Shown: one piece after another, positions 1-6,509 of the stretch | Numbering within the stretch: the stretch's first letter is position 1 | How the letters are laid out: every line of letters begins with the position of its first letter | Origin: JAWCLZ01 sp037443105 | Lineage (GTDB): Archaea; Halobacteriota; JAWCLZ01 | Direction: 5' to 3' | Assembly (NCBI GenBank): GCA_037443105.1 | Contig: JBBIOZ010000068.1 | Coordinates: 1-8,411, forward strand | Length of the DNA: 8,411 nucleotides | Position numbers and translations under genes: made by a program | The notes under the pieces: generated by a model | Told to the model about the DNA's origin: nothing | What the model saw: only the letters and a program-made list of their open reading frames with translations | Databases searched by the model: none

Positions 1-1
1 C

Positions 2-118
2 TTTATGGGAGGCAAAATACTGGATGAAAAATACTGGATTGGCTATTGCACGCTGCATTCAAATCACATTGAAAATTATAAGAAATGCTCATACTTCAGC
101 TCCATAAGTGCAAATTAA
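2..118 (+). CDS. C-terminal end of an unrecognised protein (5' partial)
   Basis: Frame 2 is open from the window edge to a TAA at 116-118, giving 38 residues. The tail is aromatic and cysteine/histidine rich: it contains YWIGYC, LHSNH and NYKKC, so two Cys and two His lie within about 14 residues, which could bind a metal, but no family is recognised. A hairpin and T-run follow the stop, as expected at the end of a gene. An ATG at 5-7 would allow a free-standing 37-residue peptide, but no upstream sequence is available to judge a start, so a truncated larger gene is more likely. Reading it as coding at all is an inference from composition and context. Confidence 0.45.
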   Translation, partial: FMGGKILDEKYWIGYCTLHSNHIENYKKCSYFSSISAN

Positions 119-135
119 CGTCCTAGAACAAGAAA

Positions 136-155
136 TCCAGACTTGTAAGTCTGGA
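136..155 (+). terminator. Hairpin followed by T-run, possible terminator
   Basis: Perfect 9-base inverted arms, TCCAGACTT and AAGTCTGGA, are separated by only GT, so a folded RNA would have about 8 pairs and a TGTA loop. A run of six T (164-169) follows 8 bases later. It lies 17 bases after the stop of the partial upstream gene. Archaeal termination depends mainly on T-tracts, so the hairpin may be incidental. Because it is also a near-perfect palindrome upstream of the permease gene, it could instead be an operator. Confidence 0.4.
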
Positions 156-237
156 ATGGCTAGTTTTTTCTCGAAACCTTTTTCATTCTATCCTGCGAAA
201 GACGAAAATAAAAACTTTTCCGAAGAAATCAAGAAGG

Positions 238-1079
238 GTGCAGTCTCATATTGAACCATATTCCCGAGTTGATCATATGCTGGGAAAGGTCAAGCTTGGA
301 AATGAGGGAAAATGGTACTGGGCATTTCTGCCGCAGCAGGCTGCGAATGGCATGCTAGACCCAATTCTGCCAATTTATGCTATGGAATTGGGGGCAAATT
401 TTGTGCAGATTGGCCTGCTTGGCTCCATCTTCTCCCTATTCTCCACATGTGGCTCTATCTTCTGGGGCAAACTTTCAGATCTACTGCAGAAGCGCTGCAT
501 CTACCCTCGCTCAAGGGGGTGAAAAGGGATTTCTATCTCTATTTCACTGGTGCTTTCTTTATCTTCATGGCTGGCTCGATCATTTACACCCCATTTCCAG
601 TCTATCTCTCCAGAGAACTTAAGATTGCAAATGAGGCAATTTTCCTGCTTTATATCTTAAACTCTTTCGCCTCTGCCCTTGCCTATCTGCGAATTGGCGC
701 ACTTTCAGATAAACTTGGGCATAAAAGGATGCTTACTCTGGCGCTTTTGATTCGAGGCATAGCTTTTTTCTCTTACATATTTTTACCCTTCTTGCTCGGC
801 GTCGGCTTGCTATATATCATAAGCGGCTTAACCTGGTCAGTCTTGGCTATTTCCGGCTCAGTAGTGGTAGCAATGCTTGCTTCCGGAGAAAATGAAGGTG
901 AGGCTATGGGGGCATACAATGCAGTGATAGGAATTTCAGCAATAGTTGGAAGCCTAGTTGGCGGGTTGATAGTTTTTCATTTGAATTATAATGCTTGCTT
1001 CATAGCAGGCGCCATAGCAACATTTCTAGGTGCCTTCATAATAAAATACCTTCAAAGTGACTTTAAATTGAGGCTATAG
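238..1079 (+). pseudogene. MFS permease, broken by internal deletion and frameshift
   Basis: Two fragments of one major facilitator permease lie in different frames. The first (to the stop at 520-522) covers TM1 and TM2 and ends in the loop 2-3 signature as GKLSDLLQKR. The second, readable to TAG 1077-1079, resumes around 503 with SLKGVKRDFYLYF and has six hydrophobic segments matching TM7-TM12, including a second-half motif GALSDKLGHKR. TM3-TM6, about 115-120 residues, are missing, and the combined 280 codons compare with about 400 in the family. One deletion whose length is not a multiple of three explains both defects. No other stop interrupts either half, so the damage looks recent, or is an assembly error. 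The start may be GTG 238, with an A-rich box about 28 bases upstream suggesting a leaderless message, or ATG 277, preceded by GAGTTGATC, one mismatch from an archaeal Shine-Dalgarno. The substrate is unknown. Confidence 0.75.
481..505 (+). other. Deletion/frameshift junction in the MFS permease
   Basis: Up to about 498 the first frame still reads as permease (LLQKR after the motif GKLSD). From about 503 the homologous reading continues in the frame two bases later (LPSLKGVKRDF). Between these points four transmembrane helices have been lost. The junction cannot be placed to the base without an intact relative, and no long direct repeat flanking it is visible here. Confidence 0.6.
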
Positions 1080-1117
1080 AGCTTATTTATGAGAAACTTG
1101 GAAAGAAGAAAAAAGGA

Positions 1118-1138
1118 AAAAAATAAAAAATAAAAATA
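1118..1138 (+). promoter_or_regulatory. A-rich TATA-like promoter for the GalT-like gene
   Basis: In the 75-bp gap after the permease remnant, the stretch 1118-1138 consists almost only of A with spaced T (AAATAAAAAATAAAAATAT). It lies about 20-30 bases before the ATG at 1155, the right distance for an archaeal TATA box driving a leaderless or nearly leaderless transcript. No Shine-Dalgarno precedes the ATG, which agrees with that. The placement is an inference from spacing and composition. Confidence 0.35.
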
Positions 1139-1154
1139 TCAGAAAGCATAGTGG

Positions 1155-2201
1155 ATGAAAAATAAGATTTCCTTTGAAAAAACTGCTGCGGGCATCGCTG
1201 GACTTGAATATAGAAGGGATCCTTTAACAGGGAGGATATGCACAGTCGCGCTAGGCCTCAAGGATAAGATCAAATTATTCTTAGGCGAGACCGATGAGAA
1301 TTTGATTGAAAAAATTGCTGAGGAAACAAAGAGAAACTGCCCTTTCTGTCCTGAAGCCATAGATAAATCAACTCCAAAGCTTCCAAGAGATATTTTCGAG
1401 AGCGACAGACTTGTTTTTGGTGAAGCAATAGCATTCCCAAATTTATTTCCAAGATCAGAATTTGAAGCAGTGGTGGTTTTATCCAAAAAACATTACCTCA
1501 GGCTCGATGAATTCAGCCCTGAGATCATAGCAAATGGTTTGAGGGCTTCTCTGGGTTATATCAAAAGGGTTTATGCTAAAACCAAAATTGAAAATGCAGT
1601 GATAGGCTGCAACTACCTTTTCCCAGCTGGCGCAAGTTCTATCCACCCTCACATCCAAGCATGCGTGCGCAAACTTGGATTTTCTTTTTTAGAATATAGC
1701 AAGAGATTCCACGAGCGCACTTCATCAAATTACTGGGAAGGATTAGTAAATGCTGAGAGAGAAAATAGGGAGAGATACATTGCAAGCATTGGAAATGTGG
1801 AATTTTTAGTGCCCTTTGCACCTTTACATCGCAATGAGGTACTGGCGATAGTGAGGGAAAAATCTAATTTTATTGAATACAGCGAGCAAGATATTAAGGA
1901 TCTAGCGCTTGGCATTGCCAAAGTACTGGCTTGCTATAGATTAAAAGGCTTATCCAGCTTCAACTTCGTTTTGAACTCTGCACCTCTAGGTTCAAAAGCA
2001 GAATATTTCTGGTCAAATCTCACGATTATTTCAAGACCAAATGTCCGCCCCAATTATTTAAGCGATGATTCATGGTTCGGCTCGAAACTGCTGCTCGAAA
2101 ACGTCACTGCCGAACCGCCTGAGGTATTTGCAGCGGATTTGAGGAAAATATTCCAGTCAGCAACCTTTTGCCTATCTGTTTTCAAGCTCAGAAGCGCATA
2201 G
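1155..2201 (+). CDS. Galactose-1-phosphate uridylyltransferase-like protein (HIT superfamily)
   Basis: This 348-residue protein follows the GalT fold from end to end: RRDPLTG (20-26), CPFC (62-65), FPNLFP (94-99), H113, the catalytic HPHIQ (164-168), a second HIT-like repeat from VPFAPLHRNEVL, and a C-terminal PPEVFAADLR. GalT enzymes move UMP between UDP-glucose and galactose-1-phosphate through a uridylyl-histidine, here H166. C62, C65, H113 and H164 match the first metal site of the E. coli enzyme. The second (iron) site of that enzyme, H281, H296 and H298, seems absent: NSAPL and WSNLTI occupy the positions (N274, L289, I291). The substrate could therefore be another sugar or nucleotide phosphate. 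It is co-directional with the permease remnant and convergent with the aldehyde dehydrogenase, 4 bases apart. The family call is firm, galT function is not. Confidence 0.85.
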   Translation: MKNKISFEKTAAGIAGLEYRRDPLTGRICTVALGLKDKIKLFLGETDENLIEKIAEETKRNCPFCPEAIDKSTPKLPRDIFESDRLVFGEAIAFPNLFPRSEFEAVVVLSKKHYLRLDEFSPEIIANGLRASLGYIKRVYAKTKIENAVIGCNYLFPAGASSIHPHIQACVRKLGFSFLEYSKRFHERTSSNYWEGLVNAERENRERYIASIGNVEFLVPFAPLHRNEVLAIVREKSNFIEYSEQDIKDLALGIAKVLACYRLKGLSSFNFVLNSAPLGSKAEYFWSNLTIISRPNVRPNYLSDDSWFGSKLLLENVTAEPPEVFAADLRKIFQSATFCLSVFKLRSA

Positions 2202-2205
2202 TATA

Positions 2206-3489
2206 TTAGCCTTTTGCACGCGGTCTTGAGGTTTCAATGCTGAATAGCTTAGGCCCCTGCTTCAGCTTGAATTTACCATCTTCAAAGTCCCACACCCAGC
2301 CTGAGTAACCATAGCCTCCAACCGGCTTTGTAACAAGTGCATCTCTCCAAGTTTCTGCTCTAGGCTCGTTTATACCCAGAGTGCCAAACTTCCCGAAGGT
2401 ATAGCCTTCAACTTCCTCCAGATAATCAGCCCCTTTTAAGGCATTTGCTATCCAAACTACATCCTTTTTTCCATATATCGCTGCTCTCAAGCCATATTTG
2501 CTATCTCTTGCCAGTGCAATAGCACGAGCTGGAGAATCAAATTTGCAGATATAGCTAACTGGACCAAATATTTCTTCACGCATTCCAAGTATGGTGTGGT
2601 TGGCATCTGCGACGATGGTTGGATAAACCAAGTTGCCATCTATTTTCCCGCCGCAAACCACTCTTGCTCCTTTTGCAACTGCATCCTCCAACTGGCGCTT
2701 TATATTTTCAACTGCTCTTCTGCTTGCAAGTGGACAGACATCTGTTTCTTCGCGCATAGGATCGCCTACTTTTAAATTCTTTGTCTCCTCCACAAACCTT
2801 TGAATAAAAGCCTCATAGATATCCGCCTGCACATAGATTCTTTCAGGGGCTGTACATGCTTGACCTGAGTACATATATTTGGTAAAAGTGAGTTCACGCA
2901 CAGCCTCCTCGAGGTCAGCATCGTTTAAAACGATAAAAGGATCGTTACCTGGGCCCTCGAATATCAATTTTTTTCTTGCTTTTGAAATTACTTGCTCATA
3001 TGGCAGGATGTTTGAGTCTGACCCGAATGCAACTATTGCCTTAACCTTTGGATTTTCAATCGCATACTTCATGAATTCCCTTCCAGAGCGATAGTCGAAT
3101 TTCACTGCATCGCCAAAAATTTTGACATAGATATTCTCAATCAGTCTGGTTATCCTAGGACTCTTTGAGGAAAATTTCACCCTGACATTATTTCCAGCTA
3201 GATATATGGATACTATTGCTATGTTTAACCAACTGCTTCCATTGTAGGGCAAGACCAATGCAACTTCTTCATCTTGCTTGCAGAGTGACTCTCTTCCTTC
3301 CAGCAATTGCGCTGCATTTCCAAAGCTTTTAAGGCGACCTATGGTAATCGCGAATTCATAAGAGGTGTCTTTATAGGTGAATCCAATATCCCTGATCGCA
3401 GCTTCAATCAGCTTATCCCTCTGCCTAGCTATTTCATCGCCAAGGGCGAAGATTAACTCAATTCTCTTTTCAAGCTCATATCTCACCAT
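2206..3489 (-). CDS. Aldehyde dehydrogenase superfamily protein, short form
   Basis: This 427-residue NAD(P)-dependent aldehyde dehydrogenase family member oxidises an aldehyde to an acid or acyl product. Visible in order are the oxyanion-hole region LPYNGSSW (N83), the coenzyme-binding lysine in VRVKFSS (K105), AFGSD (154-158), the general base E178 in FEGPGNDPF (in place of the usual ELGGKSP), the nucleophile C212 in GQACTAPERIYV, and EEIFGPV (305-311). It is shorter than the usual 450-500 residues because the N-terminal strand region is missing. The C-terminus (GGYGYSGWVWD, then a long K-rich strand and LFSIETSRP) is also unlike ordinary members. The ATG at 3489 has no Shine-Dalgarno but lies about 11 bases below a predicted start site. 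It is divergent from an HxlR regulator that probably controls it. All catalytic residues are present, so an active enzyme is likely. The substrate is unknown. Confidence 0.88.
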   Translation of the reverse strand: MVRYELEKRIELIFALGDEIARQRDKLIEAAIRDIGFTYKDTSYEFAITIGRLKSFGNAAQLLEGRESLCKQDEEVALVLPYNGSSWLNIAIVSIYLAGNNVRVKFSSKSPRITRLIENIYVKIFGDAVKFDYRSGREFMKYAIENPKVKAIVAFGSDSNILPYEQVISKARKKLIFEGPGNDPFIVLNDADLEEAVRELTFTKYMYSGQACTAPERIYVQADIYEAFIQRFVEETKNLKVGDPMREETDVCPLASRRAVENIKRQLEDAVAKGARVVCGGKIDGNLVYPTIVADANHTILGMREEIFGPVSYICKFDSPARAIALARDSKYGLRAAIYGKKDVVWIANALKGADYLEEVEGYTFGKFGTLGINEPRAETWRDALVTKPVGGYGYSGWVWDFEDGKFKLKQGPKLFSIETSRPRAKG

Positions 3490-3502
3490 AAACTTTTATA
3501 GA

Positions 3503-3513
3503 TCATTAAATGA
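3503..3513. promoter_or_regulatory. Palindrome TCATTAAATGA, candidate regulator operator
   Basis: This is a perfect 5-base dyad around a central A, lying 14-24 bases before the dehydrogenase ATG and so on or next to its predicted start site. HxlR-type regulators bind short A/T-rich dyads as dimers and often act on the divergent neighbour. Binding here would block the dehydrogenase promoter. It is a single short site in A/T-rich DNA, so chance occurrence is possible. Confidence 0.35.
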
Positions 3514-3561
3514 ATCAATATAAAAAATATAAAGTTTCAGGATTTAAACTAGCTTCAAATC

Positions 3562-3566
3562 GAGGA
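3562..3566 (+). promoter_or_regulatory. Ribosome binding site of the hxlR-like gene
   Basis: GAGGA, within CGAGGAAGT, ends 5 bases before the ATG at 3572. It is purine rich and properly spaced, which fixes that start and places the conserved cysteine at position 4 of the product. Confidence 0.55.
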
Positions 3567-3571
3567 AGTAT

Positions 3572-3883
3572 ATGAAAAAATGCATCATTGATAATACCAT
3601 TCATCTCTTGAGCAAGAAATGGGCCTTATTAATAATAAAAGAGCTGTGCGAGAAAAAGAAGCTAAGATACAATGAGCTGAGGAGCAGCTTGAGTGGAATT
3701 AGCCCGAAAACCTTGACGGATCGCTTGAGAGAACTTGAAAAGGAAGGGCTGGTTAAGAGAGAGGTATTCGCAGAGGTACCGGCAAGGGTTGAATATTCCT
3801 TGACTGAAAAAGGGATGGAGATGGCAGCATCACTCAAGCCAATTATCAGCTGGGCAAAAAAGTGGAGTGTAAAACTTGCATAA
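3572..3883 (+). CDS. HxlR-family winged-helix transcriptional regulator
   Basis: This 103-residue protein matches the whole HxlR (MarR-like winged helix) family. KKWALLIIKEL (15-25) is the first DNA-binding helix region, RYNELRSSLSGISPKTLTD (32-50) leads into the recognition helix, RLRELEKEGLVKRE (51-64) is followed by the wing with VPARVEYSLTEKG (69-81), and the end is a dimerising tail ISWAKKW. In the family a cysteine near the N-terminus commonly senses aldehydes, quinones or oxidants. Here C4 sits at that position, and C26 is the only other cysteine. It is divergent from the aldehyde dehydrogenase across an 82-bp spacer with a dyad, so it is most likely the redox- or aldehyde-responsive regulator of that gene and perhaps of itself. 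The effector and the sign of regulation are inference. Confidence 0.9.
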   Translation: MKKCIIDNTIHLLSKKWALLIIKELCEKKKLRYNELRSSLSGISPKTLTDRLRELEKEGLVKREVFAEVPARVEYSLTEKGMEMAASLKPIISWAKKWSVKLA

Positions 3884-3920
3884 AAGTTGAACTGGTTAGA
3901 AGGAAGGGTCTCGAAGGTTT

Positions 3921-3970
3921 AATAAAGAAAGCTTAATATTGATTTGATAAAGAAAGCTTAATATCGATTT
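3921..3970 (+). repeat. 25-bp tandem direct repeat (two copies) upstream of the radical SAM gene
   Basis: Two adjacent 25-base units, 3921-3945 and 3946-3970, match at 23 positions (differences A/G at unit position 1 and T/C at 20). Each carries ATAAAGAAAGCTTAATAT. The box CTTAATAT therefore occurs twice (3932-3939 and 3957-3964), and each copy resembles a weak archaeal TATA box. From the second copy the start site would fall near 3985, just before the ribosome binding site. Alternatively the repeat is a regulator binding site or simple slippage. Confidence 0.8.
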
Positions 3971-3974
3971 TTTT
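3968..3974 (+). terminator. T-tract, possible terminator of the hxlR-like transcript
   Basis: Seven consecutive T follow the tandem repeat, about 85 bases after the hxlR-like stop. T-tracts are the main archaeal termination signal. There is no hairpin, and the same bases could belong to the promoter region of the next gene. Confidence 0.25.
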
Positions 3975-3989
3975 AAGTTTAATAAATAT

Positions 3990-3996
3990 GGGAGGG
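3990..3996 (+). promoter_or_regulatory. Strong ribosome binding site that decides a TTG start
   Basis: GGGAGGGG around 3990-3996 is complementary to the 16S 3' end and leaves 7-8 bases before TTG 4004. The nearby ATG at 4008 is out of frame, and the ATG at 3988 opens a frame that stops after nine codons. The site therefore supports TTG as the start of the radical SAM protein. Confidence 0.65.
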
Positions 3997-4003
3997 GCTG
4001 GAA

Positions 4004-5377
4004 TTGAATGGGTATAAGATTGTTCTGACTGCTGATCGTACTCTTATGAGTGATTTTAAAAGAGAAGATATAATCGTTGCCCATCCAGAACACTTGGAAA
4101 AAGTCATTGGTTCAAACACCAAGGTTCTGGGGATCACTGAGAACGATCCATTGGGAATCGGTCCAGCTACATCTACCTTCACTCAGCTATTAGGCGGAGA
4201 GGCATATATGGCTGTGAAGTTCAAAGAGCTGCTGAACAATAAAGCTATTCAAATTCACAAGCCAAAGTTAATCGTAGGCGGACCCGGAGCTTGGCAGCTT
4301 GAGGATAGAGAAATTCGCAGAAAGCTTGGGATAGATTGCGTGGTAATTGGAGAGGGTGAAAAAATTGCCCCCCAACTTTTTGAAAAGGCAATTAACAACG
4401 AGCAATTGCCGGAAGTTGTTTATGGGGAGCCAGCGATGGAGAGTGAAATACCAGTCATCAGAGAGCCGGCTATAGCTGGAATAGTCGAAATTGCTCGAGG
4501 ATGCGGCCGTGGCTGCGATTTCTGCGTTCCCAATCTCCAGCGGTATCGCTGTCTCTCCATTGATCATATTTTGAAAGAAGTTGAAGTTAATTTAAGAGCT
4601 GGTAGAAATCCACTGCTGCACGCTGAAGATGTGCTTAGATATAAAGCAAAGGGCTGGGAAGTGAATGAAGAAGCGGTCACCCACCTTTTTAAAACTGTTA
4701 AAAACCACCTAGGTGTTGAATCGATCGGTATAAGCCACTTCGCTCTTTCCTCAGTTGCAAGCGCGCCTAGCTTGGTTGAGGAAATATCCAGCATTCTCGA
4801 TGTAGATAAAAAAGGATGGATTAGCGGGCAAACAGGCATTGAAACAGGCAGTCCTCGATTAATTAGAGAGCATATGATGGGGAAATGCAAGCCATTCAAA
4901 CCTGAGGACTGGCCGAATATTGTTGTAACTGCCTTTGAAATTTTATCCAAAAATTCTTGGGTTCCTTGTGCAACATTAATCCTAGGATTTCCAGGTGAAA
5001 ATGAAAGAGATTTGGATTTAACCCTCGATCTTATCGAGGAATTAAGTACTTTTAAGAGCTTAATAGTCCCCCTATTCCTCGTTTCAGAGGGGAGATTGAG
5101 AAATAAAGTAGAATCATTCTCCATAGCCAAAATGACTCCTAGGCACTGTGAGCTTTTCCTTAAATGCTGGGAGCACAATTTAAACTGGGGCGAAACCTTG
5201 GCCAGGGAGTACTTCGCGGCAAAAAGAAATGGACGCTTGCTCAGACTTCTTTTTTCCTATGCTTTCAAGCAGGCTAGAAGGCTAATTCAAAAATGCTATA
5301 ATGACTATGAATGCAGCCTTCCAGCGATGGTTAAAGCTGCTCAAAATAGCAAGACAAGAGCCGGATTGAGCGGATAG
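4004..5377 (+). CDS. Radical SAM protein with B12-binding-like N-terminal region
   Basis: This 457-residue protein has the radical SAM cluster motif CGRGCDFC (C167, C171, C174) that binds a [4Fe-4S] cluster and S-adenosylmethionine. Before it come LTADRTLMSD (8-17), PKLIVGGPGAW (87-97) and DCVVIGEGE (111-119), the layout of the Rossmann-like domain found before many radical SAM enzymes. No DxHxxG cobalamin motif is visible, so B12 binding is doubtful. After the cluster come ISHFALSS (243-250), the strand motif TGIETGSPR (277-285), and LILGFPGENERDLD (325-338), typical of the barrel. The last 80 residues are basic and helical. TTG 4004 is chosen from its strong ribosome binding site; the next in-frame ATG (4046) would remove the conserved-looking N-terminus. 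It ends 1 base from the convergent exporter gene. It resembles archaeal B12/radical SAM proteins of unknown reaction, and the substrate is not deducible. Confidence 0.87.
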   Translation: MNGYKIVLTADRTLMSDFKREDIIVAHPEHLEKVIGSNTKVLGITENDPLGIGPATSTFTQLLGGEAYMAVKFKELLNNKAIQIHKPKLIVGGPGAWQLEDREIRRKLGIDCVVIGEGEKIAPQLFEKAINNEQLPEVVYGEPAMESEIPVIREPAIAGIVEIARGCGRGCDFCVPNLQRYRCLSIDHILKEVEVNLRAGRNPLLHAEDVLRYKAKGWEVNEEAVTHLFKTVKNHLGVESIGISHFALSSVASAPSLVEEISSILDVDKKGWISGQTGIETGSPRLIREHMMGKCKPFKPEDWPNIVVTAFEILSKNSWVPCATLILGFPGENERDLDLTLDLIEELSTFKSLIVPLFLVSEGRLRNKVESFSIAKMTPRHCELFLKCWEHNLNWGETLAREYFAAKRNGRLLRLLFSYAFKQARRLIQKCYNDYECSLPAMVKAAQNSKTRAGLSG

Positions 5378-5378
5378 C

Positions 5379-6509
5379 CTACTTCTTCTTGAAGTATTTC
5401 TCATTGATGATTAAAATACTTGGAATAACTGTAACTGCACCTAGGAAGCACATCAAAACACCTATGGACATCATATTTCCAAGTTCGCGCAGCACTGTCA
5501 TTTTTCCCAGCGAAAGGGCGCTGAATCCAATTAAGGCAGAGATCACCGTGATAAGCATTGGTTTCATAGTATTCGCAAGCGTGGTTGCAATTGCTTGTTC
5601 AGCGGTGGTGCGCTGCAATTCATATCTGAATCTAGTTACCACTTGAATTCCAAAGTCTATTCCCACTCCCATGATCATCGCTATTCCACCTGACATTGTG
5701 GAGCTGATCTCTATGCCCAGCAATGCAAGTAAGCCATAAGCAAGTATCACGCCCAGTGCAAGTCCCAGGAGTGAGATTATTCCATGTCTGATAGACATGA
5801 AGAGCAGGAAGACGATTATCAATATTCCTATAAAGGAAAATGTAGAGGTCGAAGCCATGGTGGGGCGTATTTGCTCGCGAAGTTCCAGCATAATAAACAA
5901 GCCTCCAGCTAGACTTGTTTTTATCCCTGCGGGCTCTGGGGTTTCAGCCACTATTTGCCTGAGTTCTGAGGCAAATTCGTCCCTCTCCTCTGTGCTCTTC
6001 ATCTCTGCCATTTGAATCTTTATTAAAGCTAAAGAGTAGTCTCTTGTTATGTATGGAGCAAATCGATCTTGATATTTATCCATCAATTCAATTATTTCAA
6101 TTTTGGATTGTGGAACATTCCCAGCGTTCATTTGCTTGAGCAAGGTCGCCGGGCTGGAAACACTTATCACATTCTTCATTCGAGCTATTTTCTGCTCCAG
6201 CAAATCGCAGTATTTGATAACGCCGGGCTCTCTGATGTCTCTAACTTCACTTGAATTTGCATAGCTCGGATTAATTTCAACCGCTACAAATGCGGATTCA
6301 CCTGCAGTTCCAAATTCGTCTCGAATGAAATTTATTGCATCTATCTCAGGTATCTCCTTCGGCATCATTTCTTCATATGTTGGTGCAGCGGTTTTAACTT
6401 GGAAGGAGGCAATTGTTAAAAATGCTAGGAGAAGAAACATTATTCCTAAAATTAAAATTGGCCTTCTAGCTACAAAATTTCCATAGTACTCTAGAATCCG
6501 GTTTACCAC
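5379..6509 (-). CDS. RND/MMPL exporter, second half (6 TM)
   Basis: This 376-residue membrane protein has the half-RND layout: TM1 (16-36), an extracytoplasmic domain to about 220, then TM2-TM6 (about 223-240, 243-265, 271-292, 316-335, 346-369). TM4 carries GVGIDFG (281-287) with the acidic proton-relay residue D285. It is homologous to the upstream half: DIREPGVIKY and TRDYSLALIKI mirror DIRDPRVIAY and NRDYSATLLYI at nearly the same positions. Archaeal HAE3/MMPL exporters are usually one polypeptide of about 700-800 residues, and the two genes here total 756. GTG 6507-6509 overlaps the upstream stop by 7 bases and has GAGG 8 bases ahead (6518-6521), so translation is probably coupled. The likely role is proton-driven export of lipids or amphiphiles together with the first half. 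The cargo is unknown. Confidence 0.9.
   Translation of the reverse strand: MVNRILEYYGNFVARRPILILGIMFLLLAFLTIASFQVKTAAPTYEEMMPKEIPEIDAINFIRDEFGTAGESAFVAVEINPSYANSSEVRDIREPGVIKYCDLLEQKIARMKNVISVSSPATLLKQMNAGNVPQSKIEIIELMDKYQDRFAPYITRDYSLALIKIQMAEMKSTEERDEFASELRQIVAETPEPAGIKTSLAGGLFIMLELREQIRPTMASTSTFSFIGILIIVFLLFMSIRHGIISLLGLALGVILAYGLLALLGIEISSTMSGGIAMIMGVGIDFGIQVVTRFRYELQRTTAEQAIATTLANTMKPMLITVISALIGFSALSLGKMTVLRELGNMMSIGVLMCFLGAVTVIPSILIINEKYFKKK
6503..6509 (-). other. 7-base overlap joining the two exporter halves
   Basis: On the minus strand the bases GTGGTAA hold both the GTG start of the second half and the TAA stop of the first. A ribosome binding site GAGG lies at 6518-6521. This favours genuine two-gene organisation with coupled translation over a sequencing frameshift, although a one-base indel would also fuse the frames. 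Confidence 0.6.

Larger units (their letters stand above)
3490..3571. promoter_or_regulatory. Divergent promoter region between the ALDH and hxlR-like genes
   Basis: This 82-bp A/T-rich spacer serves both divergent genes. On the plus strand TATAAAGTTT (3528-3537) is a good TATA element whose start site would fall near 3555, about 15 bases before the ATG at 3572. The same block read on the minus strand (TTTATATTTTTTATAT, 3535-3520) can serve the dehydrogenase with a start near 3500. Near-mirror copies AAACTTTTATA (3490-3500) and TATAAAGTTT form an imperfect inverted repeat across the spacer. The positions are predicted from spacing rules only. Confidence 0.5.

Noticed and set aside
14..39. A 12-base direct repeat (AAAATACTGGAT) occurring twice, 14 bases apart.
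   Set aside because: It lies in the partial coding frame, the period is not a multiple of three, and there are only two copies. Chance is the simplest reading.
136..155. Hairpin considered as part of a tRNA or small structured RNA.
   Set aside because: Only one short stem is visible, with no cloverleaf, no GTTCRANYC-like arm and no acceptor stem.
1139..1486. A 115-codon minus-strand open frame opposite the GalT-like gene.
   Set aside because: The Ser/Leu-rich translation is typical of an antisense shadow, and the plus strand holds the conserved GalT motifs.
3884..4003. Possible CRISPR-like repeats in the spacer.
   Set aside because: The two 25-base units are directly adjacent with no spacers and there are only two copies, so this is a simple tandem duplication.
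3896..4182. Two short minus-strand open frames crossing the spacer before the radical SAM gene.
   Set aside because: They run through the tandem repeat and the start of the radical SAM gene and have low-complexity, unrecognised translations.
4564..5178. A 204-codon open frame on the minus strand inside the radical SAM gene.
   Set aside because: It is antisense to a gene with clear radical SAM motifs, shows no family features, and has no sensible start region. It is a shadow frame.
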